Shown in pieces: positions 57,935 through 64,000 of a stretch of 64,000 nt of DNA. Location: positions 1,302,001-1,366,000 of the forward strand of contig JAHREC010000019.1 of assembly GCA_020081605.1 (NCBI GenBank). The letters are read 5' to 3'. Positions within the stretch are counted from its first letter, which is position 1. Each line of letters starts with the position of its first letter. Position numbers and translations under genes: made by a program. The notes beneath the pieces were generated by a model that saw nothing but the letters and a program-made list of their open reading frames with translations, was not told the origin of the DNA and did not search any database. The DNA is from Albifimbria verrucaria (lineage: Eukaryota; Ascomycota; Sordariomycetes; Hypocreales; Stachybotryaceae).

Positions 57935-59626
57935 ATGGATGACGATCCGAAAACCGAGCCTATTCCGACCAAAAGAAGCAAGTCTGACCCAGCTATCCTT
58001 GATGGAGATGTTATGGGACCTCCAGATCTCGAGCCTTGCTCGTCACCGCTCAGCTCCTCCCCCGACAATGTCATATTCGATACACCTACTCTGAGCGCTA
58101 CAGAGCCTAGATTATCGAGAAACCCTTCCTTTTCTGGAAGCATGAGCTCGCAGCACGACGATTGGGACCTACCACCTTTGGATAGACTGTCCGTCCTTGA
58201 TCTTCTCGATAATCTTGCCCTGCCTCAGCAGCTTGAGAAGCTGCAAAAGGGTATATCAGCACAGACAGACAAGGTCCGTCGCTCCCGCGATGCTTTCAAG
58301 ACAAAAACACAGCTGGCCCGCGAACGCATGGTCGAAGAATGGCGCCGCCGGGTCCCTCGGCCGACGAGCGGTTCGACCGATATAGGAGGCGAATGCGCCA
58401 GCGTGTCGAGAAGCTCGGCAAACAATGGAACAATACTAAGGCCGTCAGCCTCCGTGAGAAGATATCTTTCATTTGCGGCGTTATGAACATCTTCATTAGC
58501 GGCTATCTCATGGGCGGCTTCCTGAATACTTCCACATCTGGTACACGGCGCAGTTGGTCTACTTTATGCCCATCCGCATCTTCACCTATCACCGTCGCGG
58601 CATGCACTACTTTCTCGCCGACCTTTGCTACTTTGTCAACCTGCTGCTTTCTCTTAGCATTTGGGTCTTCCCGCAATCCAAACGCCTTTTCACTGCCGCC
58701 TACTGTTTGGCCTATGGGAACAACGCCGTCGCCATTATTATGTGGCGGAACTCGCTCGTCTTTCATAGCTTCGACAAAGTTACCTCACTCTTCATACATA
58801 TCATGCCCTGCGCAACGCTTCATTGCATTGTGCACCTTATCCCAAATCAGTTGCAGATGTCGCGCTTTCCAGCCATTTGGACAATAAAAACCTCTCCACC
58901 AGGGTCACCCACGGCTTACGCGAATGTCTTGTCGATGCTTGCATGGAGCTCAATTCCATATGCCATCTGGCAGCTCAGCTACTACTTCTTCATCACTGTT
59001 CGTCGCCGGGAGAAAATCGCTGCCGGACGCCCTACATCATTTACGTGGCTCCGCAGGTCTTACTCGAAAACATGGATCGGCAAGTTCGTTTTGTCTTTGC
59101 CTATCCCTCTTCAAGAACCAGCCTTTATGTCGATCCAGTACTGCTACGCTGTCACAACAATGCTGCCATGCTCCATCTGGTTTTATAGCCGCTATGCGTC
59201 TTCCGCGTTCCTCATTGTTGTCTTCGCATGGAGTATCTGGAATGGCTCGACATATTATATCGATGTCTTTGGCAAGCGTTTTCAGAAGGAGTTGGAAGCT
59301 ATGAAGGCTGAGGTCATTAGGTGGCAGAAAGATCCAGAACTGATGTTGCAATCCCCCTCATTACGCCTCATCCCGACAACCCTTTAGCTCCCACTGCTGG
59401 ACTTCAAGTCCCACCACTTGATGCGGCAGGCCAAGACGCGTTCAAGAGCGAAGCAGAGCGTGAGAAGGCCATGCTCTCCGGCATACAGAAACCAGGCATG
59501 GGTCGGAGTACTAGCCTAGATCGTATTCCTCTTCTGGATGACCACACTGCTACTGCTACAGCTTTGGACGAGGGGTCAAAGGATATAGCACGCGAAAGAA
59601 AATCTGGCCAAGACATTAATGCTTGA
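57935..59626 (+). CDS. GPC1: Glycerophosphocholine acyltransferase Gpc1
   Basis: Start MDDDPKTEPIPTKRSKSDPA at 57935; apparently a single exon, about 560 residues. A Ser/Pro N-terminus is followed by coil (LARERMVEEWRRR, RYRRRMRQRVEKLGKQW) and the multi-pass domain of the family: EKISFICGVMNIFISGYL, FHIWYTAQLVYFMPIRIF, YHRRGMHYFLADLCYFVN, LAYGNNAVAIIMWRNSLVF and HIMPCATLHCIVHL. Gpc1 re-acylates glycerophosphocholine to lysophosphatidylcholine in ER membranes using acyl-CoA. Breaks near 58345, 58522 (one C short, GGFPEYFHIWYTAQ) and about 59355. A hydrophilic C-terminal tail ends RKSGQDINA. The family name follows the conserved RGMHYFLADLCYFVN and IMWRNSLVFHS motifs. Confidence 0.9.
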
Positions 59627-60431
59627 GTGAGTAGATTCTTTAAGGACAACTATGTGTTATGTCAGTTCTCTGGAAGACGTCACAATGGCTACTTTCCTCT
59701 TGATTCGGGCAAGGATCTCTCGTACTTGTTTTCTGCGTTTGTTGTTGTTCTGGTGACGTTCTCTCCAGAGCTATCTGGGGTATCTGGGAAGGGAACCGGC
59801 TTGCGTGTTAGATGATTTACGTTCTAATTGGAAGGGAGTAAGGAGCTTGTGGCTTAAATGGTAACCCCCAATCTTGGGGCACACGGTATTGGTAGCTATA
59901 CCCAATATTGATCTTGAAATTCTATATCTCTTGCATGTTTAATGTCATATTTAAGGCTCTATCGACATTCTCTCGTCATTCAATGCACTTTCGAGTGGAT
60001 CGGTAACATCATTTGTCTTTCAAACTACGCTATGCCGTCTTGAAGTGATAAGTTCATCGCTAAGTGAATAGAAACCAATCGTTTCCAGCCCATCCCTCTT
60101 CCTCCAGTATATGATTCATTCCCCATCCCGCCTGATTCACTAAGGTCATGCCACCAACGCCAGCAAAAAATCCTGCATGCGCTTTCGAGAACAACAAAAT
60201 GCAACGCCAAGCAAATGCAAATGTGACATGGATTCTATATCCTCCTCACGAGCTTCAACAAATGGTATCGGGACGTGACTGCACGAGCCGCAAGCAGTGC
60301 ACCAAAACGCCTCCAAGTAAAAGAGCTTAGCCTGCAGTGAGCCACTTCAATGATAAAGAACGAGCCGGGTTGCTTTGCACATTCGCAGAGTGCGGACTCC
60401 ATTTCATCCATACACCATACAGGGCCGGAAG
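59627..60431. other. Intergenic, convergent 3' ends
   Basis: About 800 bp between the GPC1 stop and the CDH1 stop; AT-rich, with no coding signal. Long 3' UTRs are likely. Confidence 0.4.
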
Positions 60432-62397
60432 CTATCGTATGACACCCCAGTCGGCCAAGCGACCACCACTTTCGCCATCCTCTCGAGTGCCTGGCCGGCG
60501 ACCGAAGACAGACCAGAATCTTAGTGTCTCGTCGCCAGCCCCTGTAACCACCACTCGACCGTCCGGGCTCATGGCCAAGTATAATACTCGATATGTGTGG
60601 CCGGTCAAGCTGGCAACCTGGGTCATGGATGGATATTTCCATACCACGATCTGGTTTTGGCTATAACCATGGGTGGAGACGATTTCGTTCGAGTTCTTGG
60701 ACCACGCAATATTACAGACCTGGCTGCCTGTGTCGATTTCGTTGACAACGGTACCTTTCACGGTGTCGTGAAAGATAATTCGCCTATCAGCTGTTCCGCC
60801 TCCTGATGCCAATAACCCTCGCTGGTGAGGCGACCAAGAAATAGCCTTGACGGCAGCAGTGTGGTCAGAAAATTTCCATAATGGCGTCTCGGATAATTTA
60901 TCCCAGACCATGAGTTTGTTGTCGTTCCCTCCACTGGCCAACTGGCCATCTTCACAATTCCACCTTAGTCCGCAAACTTCCTGCTTGTGGCCCACCAATT
61001 TTCGCAGCCATTGATCTGGAGCTCTGACATCTCGGTGGTATATCAGTCGATCGCGTGACCCCGATGTGAGAATATGAGTGTTCCATGCTAGAGACCCAAC
61101 CCTGGCAGTATGGCCTGTCATTGTTCGAAGTCTTCGGACCTTCTCAGCATCCCATATTTGGACAAGTCCTTTGCCAGTCCCAACAGCCAGGTGGGTTCCT
61201 TTCTGTATCCAGGATACACTTGTCACTGTGTCATCCTCGAGTGTGCAGAGTTTATTGACTTTGCTTGTTTGAGCGTTCCACAAGAAAACACTCGACCCTA
61301 ATCCAACACCGAGTACATTGGCGCTGCCCCAATCCACCAGGTTAAGATAAAAATCATCGGCCAATTCAGGGGCGTCCAACACTTTATACGGTACTTTGCT
61401 GACAGCCCTGGGCTGGCGGCGGGGGCTTAAAAGCATCTGTTGACTGCCCAGGCGTACGGGAGACAGGCTGTATATTTCCGCTCTTGTGTCCAGGTTGGGC
61501 CCATGGCGGCTCTGTGGTGTTTTGGAGGGGTTGGATGGCCAGCGACCTGACTATGATTGCGCGGTGACATGTACGAAAATAAATTCTTGTGGGGTGTTGA
61601 GGGAGTGAGTGATGATGGTATAGAAGCGGCGGAGGAGTTGTTAGGAGGAGTGTGGGATCGGGTGCCACCCTGTGCACCGCTTTGAGAGACATTGGGTAAT
61701 GCATGATCTGGTGATGACAATTGAGGTGGCGCTTGAGGCACCGAGCTCTCGAATAGCTCAGCACGAAGAAGCGTTGAGAAGGTGCGGTTCGCTTCCTCGG
61801 CTGGAGGAAGTTAGTAGTGGCTTCAAGAGTTGAGTGGATCACGTTCGACTCACTTTTTGGAAATGAAGTTCGCCATGAGGAGTACGTTTCTTTTGCTTTG
61901 AAGGGGTTGCAGGTGAACCATCCTCATGAAGGAGGCTGAAGCTCGCTTGCAAGTCTTGACCAGATCGAGTAGGAATAAAACTAGTCAAACAGGTCAGCAA
62001 AAAGGGTGTGAACATGACAATCGTTACAAGCGAGTTGTTGACTGACCGATCTCCGTTGATCCGCTGGCGTTTACGAGACGGGCTTGCGCTTGGTGTGCTT
62101 TCTCTTTGAGGGCGTTGAAACTCTCGAAGCAGGGCGTGATCGAGGGCATCAGCATCAAACGGAGTAGATCGTGCTACGTCACTAGAGCGCGCCCCTTGAC
62201 GCAGTCGTCGAGAGGATGTTGTGTTGCTATCAACATTATGCCTTGATTCCAATCGACCTCGCTCAGAGGGCGGAGGGGCGTTGCCATGCGAACAGGGCTC
62301 ATCATAGATGGTGTTTTCGCTTCGCCCAAGGACCTTTTGAAGATCCTGAGGGCTGCGCTATCGATTTCGATGCCTGTAGTTCTGTTGGTAACGTCAT
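60432..62397 (-). CDS. CDH1: APC/C activator Cdh1 (fizzy-related WD40 protein)
   Basis: The C-box DRFIPTRSGQDLQASFSLL follows an intron. EEANRTFSTLLRAELFES comes next, then LSPRRQPRAVSKVPYKVLDAP and seven WD40 repeats (ADDFYLNLVDWGSANVLGVG, LWKFSDHTAAVKAISWSPH, HTYRVLYLAMSPDGRVVVTG). The protein ends LADWGVIR, the IR tail that docks on the APC/C. Cdh1 selects anaphase-promoting-complex substrates in late mitosis and G1. Serines and threonines followed by proline in the N-terminal half (SPSRKR, STPHKN, TPPNN) are likely CDK sites. Breaks occur near 61505 and at the second exon junction (about 61848, one A short). The N-terminal frame is broken upstream of 62252, so the start at 62397 (MTLPTELQASKS) is only a proposal. 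Confidence 0.9.
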
Positions 62398-64000
62398 TGC
62401 CGGTTGTGTAGTGGAAAGACGCTGCCCGGCGACGAAGCAGATCCGGATCTCAACTCGGGCGACGATGTGCAAAGAGGCGGCGACTCAATAACTATAGAGA
62501 TCAGGCGCTATTATAAATATAAAGTGGTCAAAGGCTGTAGTCAAATGAGCGAGAGTCGAGGATCGCCGCCAGCCCGATTTGAATCACCATGAGCTAGGTC
62601 GTTCCGAATGCTTTGCGATGACGGCAACGGTTTGGTGCAGCCTAGCGTCGACAGGAAATAATGATCGATTGTCGCCTACGATTTCGGATGTAGGCGAGGA
62701 GGAGCTTGAGGAGAGTCGTGTTAGAAGGCTGAAGAGGGTGGTGGCGGAAACATTAACTGGTAGTGTTATTGCGGTGCTCGGAGCTGATTGCGAAGGGCTG
62801 TTGGAGGGAGGTTGAATCTTTGGGGGAGCAGAGCGCGCTAAGCCTGGGATGCGCCTTTGGCCAGTGTACCTCACAAGCCGTGCCGCCGTGGACTAGCCAA
62901 GTTGGTACCTGACAGGGAGAGAACAATAAACGCGGGTGCCCAGTCACGATTCACTTAGCACGCATGCTGGCCGTTGCACAAACAATTCCCTGCTGATAAT
63001 AACAGACCCGTTATTTCATCCCATCGGCTTATCAATGGATCTGCCGGGCTGGAGTCTTGTTGAAGATGCCTGAACATGACGGGGAAGTGATTGCATTAAA
63101 AATCGCCTCAAGCTTGATTAAACGAGAAGGCTAACGCCCAACATATCTCCTAAAGCTACCTATTTATTTCCCAGCCTATACTGGTTGAGGACTTGACTTG
63201 ATTATGAATATGAAGTCCCGGGTTCTCATGTATTGCAAAGGAGGTACATAGCGTTGTATTGTTATGGTCCTCTTTGTTTCTTTGTCGCGAGTCTCACCTG
63301 TGATGCGCCTACTCAGGGCGGCTCAACCCCTGTGTGTTGTTGTTTTCCTTCAGAGACGCAGCATACTGGGCCTCATAGTGGGACGCGTTACTCGATCAGA
63401 GCAGCGTAAATGGTTGGCTCACAACGACCTGCAGCGCCTTGCTTATAGAGGGGCTCAACCACGGAACCACTGAACGCGACCGTGGTTTCTACCGTGTTTT
63501 CCTGTTTTAGCACTGTACGAACCCATCACGAACAGCCACGAACACAGTGCAATGTTAATGCGTTAACGCGTCGGCGCGTATCCTACGCGTTTCCCAACCC
63601 TCTGGCGCAAACCCACCAAGTCCGCCGCCCGCGAGCGCGTCGATTTGGAGGAACCTAGTTGATTGAGGATGTGCTTTCAGACATGACACAATACTAACCC
63701 CTGTGAGTTCCAGGCCTTGTATCCGGACGCCGTGCACATTTAACACCCACCTTTCGCAAGTCTGCGTGCGTGTGTATTGTATGGTATACATTCGTACTGC
63801 AGCTCATCTGTGATTTCACTTGGTTGTTTCATTCCATCCCTACGCTCAGCAATCTAGATCACGAACCGTAGCCCAAGGAATTACTTACTTGTGCTTCTTA
63901 TCAACAATAAGGCCCTCGGCAGCAGATGTTGTTTACACTATCTTGTTGTCGTTCAATCATTTCGTTTCATCTATAAGAAAAGTTTGTCTATGGTGTATCT
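62398..64000. other. Right-hand flank without a supported gene
   Basis: CDH1 promoter, then about 1.4 kb with no recognisable gene. A Ser-rich minus-strand open frame at 62584-62874 and short frames at 63264-63473 and 63555-63791 have no motifs. The next gene probably begins beyond the window. Confidence 0.4.

Noticed and set aside
62584..62874. Ser-rich 96-codon minus-strand frame near the right end
   Set aside because: Low complexity, no conserved motif, no neighbour to which it could be spliced with confidence.

Overview
The window looks like a chromosome segment from a filamentous ascomycete, most likely a Sordariomycete close to Hypocreales. Genes carry short GT...AG introns of about 45-90 bp. 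The gene content is fungal: two Zn2Cys6 modules, Ecm14, Gpc1, Tlg2 and a Rtt103-type CID protein. Housekeeping proteins (calmodulin, AP-1 gamma, SMC1, SRP72, TFIIE-alpha, Cdh1) are unmistakable. I cannot name the species. I see no tRNA, rRNA, CRISPR array or intact transposon.

Layout. 1-10 kb: Rtt103-like CID protein (-, cut by the window start), clathrin light chain (+), a small cytochrome oxidase VII-type protein (-), a helical-repeat/PPR-like protein (+), the t-SNARE Tlg2 (-) and calmodulin (+). 11.7-21.7 kb: an accessory block with a transcription factor carrying two Zn2Cys6 clusters (+), a TauD/TfdA dioxygenase (-), an MFS sugar-porter-type transporter (+) and an animal-type cytochrome b5/molybdopterin sulfite oxidase (+). 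I read this as a candidate organosulfonate (taurine-like) catabolic cluster: uptake, oxygenolytic release of sulfite, oxidation of sulfite to sulfate, plus a local regulator. 22.4-35.2 kb: AP-1 gamma-adaptin (+), an NCBP3-like protein (-), a Cys-rich coiled-coil protein (-), a basic/serine-rich fungal protein (+) and SRP72 (+). 35.5-49 kb: a large Sec7-PH Arf-GEF (-), Ecm14 pseudo-carboxypeptidase (+), a MAPEG protein (-), an unrecognised LFG-repeat protein (+) and a BRCT/Pol X DNA polymerase (-). 49.8-62.4 kb: TFIIE-alpha (-), cohesin SMC1 (-), the acyltransferase Gpc1 (+) and the APC/C activator Cdh1 (-).

Quality caveat that changes how every gene should be read: almost all genes contain one or more single-base frame breaks, and most sit in a C, G, A or T run that is one base too short. 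Calmodulin alone has three CCC-to-CC losses yet is otherwise perfectly conserved. I therefore read the breaks as base-calling or assembly errors, not as pseudogenes, and give gene spans across them. Gene ends are taken from protein continuity in the corrected frame. Start codons of the PPR-like, cytochrome oxidase and Cdh1 genes are uncertain.

Intergenic DNA is rich in two short palindromic word families, one around TAGGTACCTA and one around TACTGTACAGTA, and in a few microsatellites.
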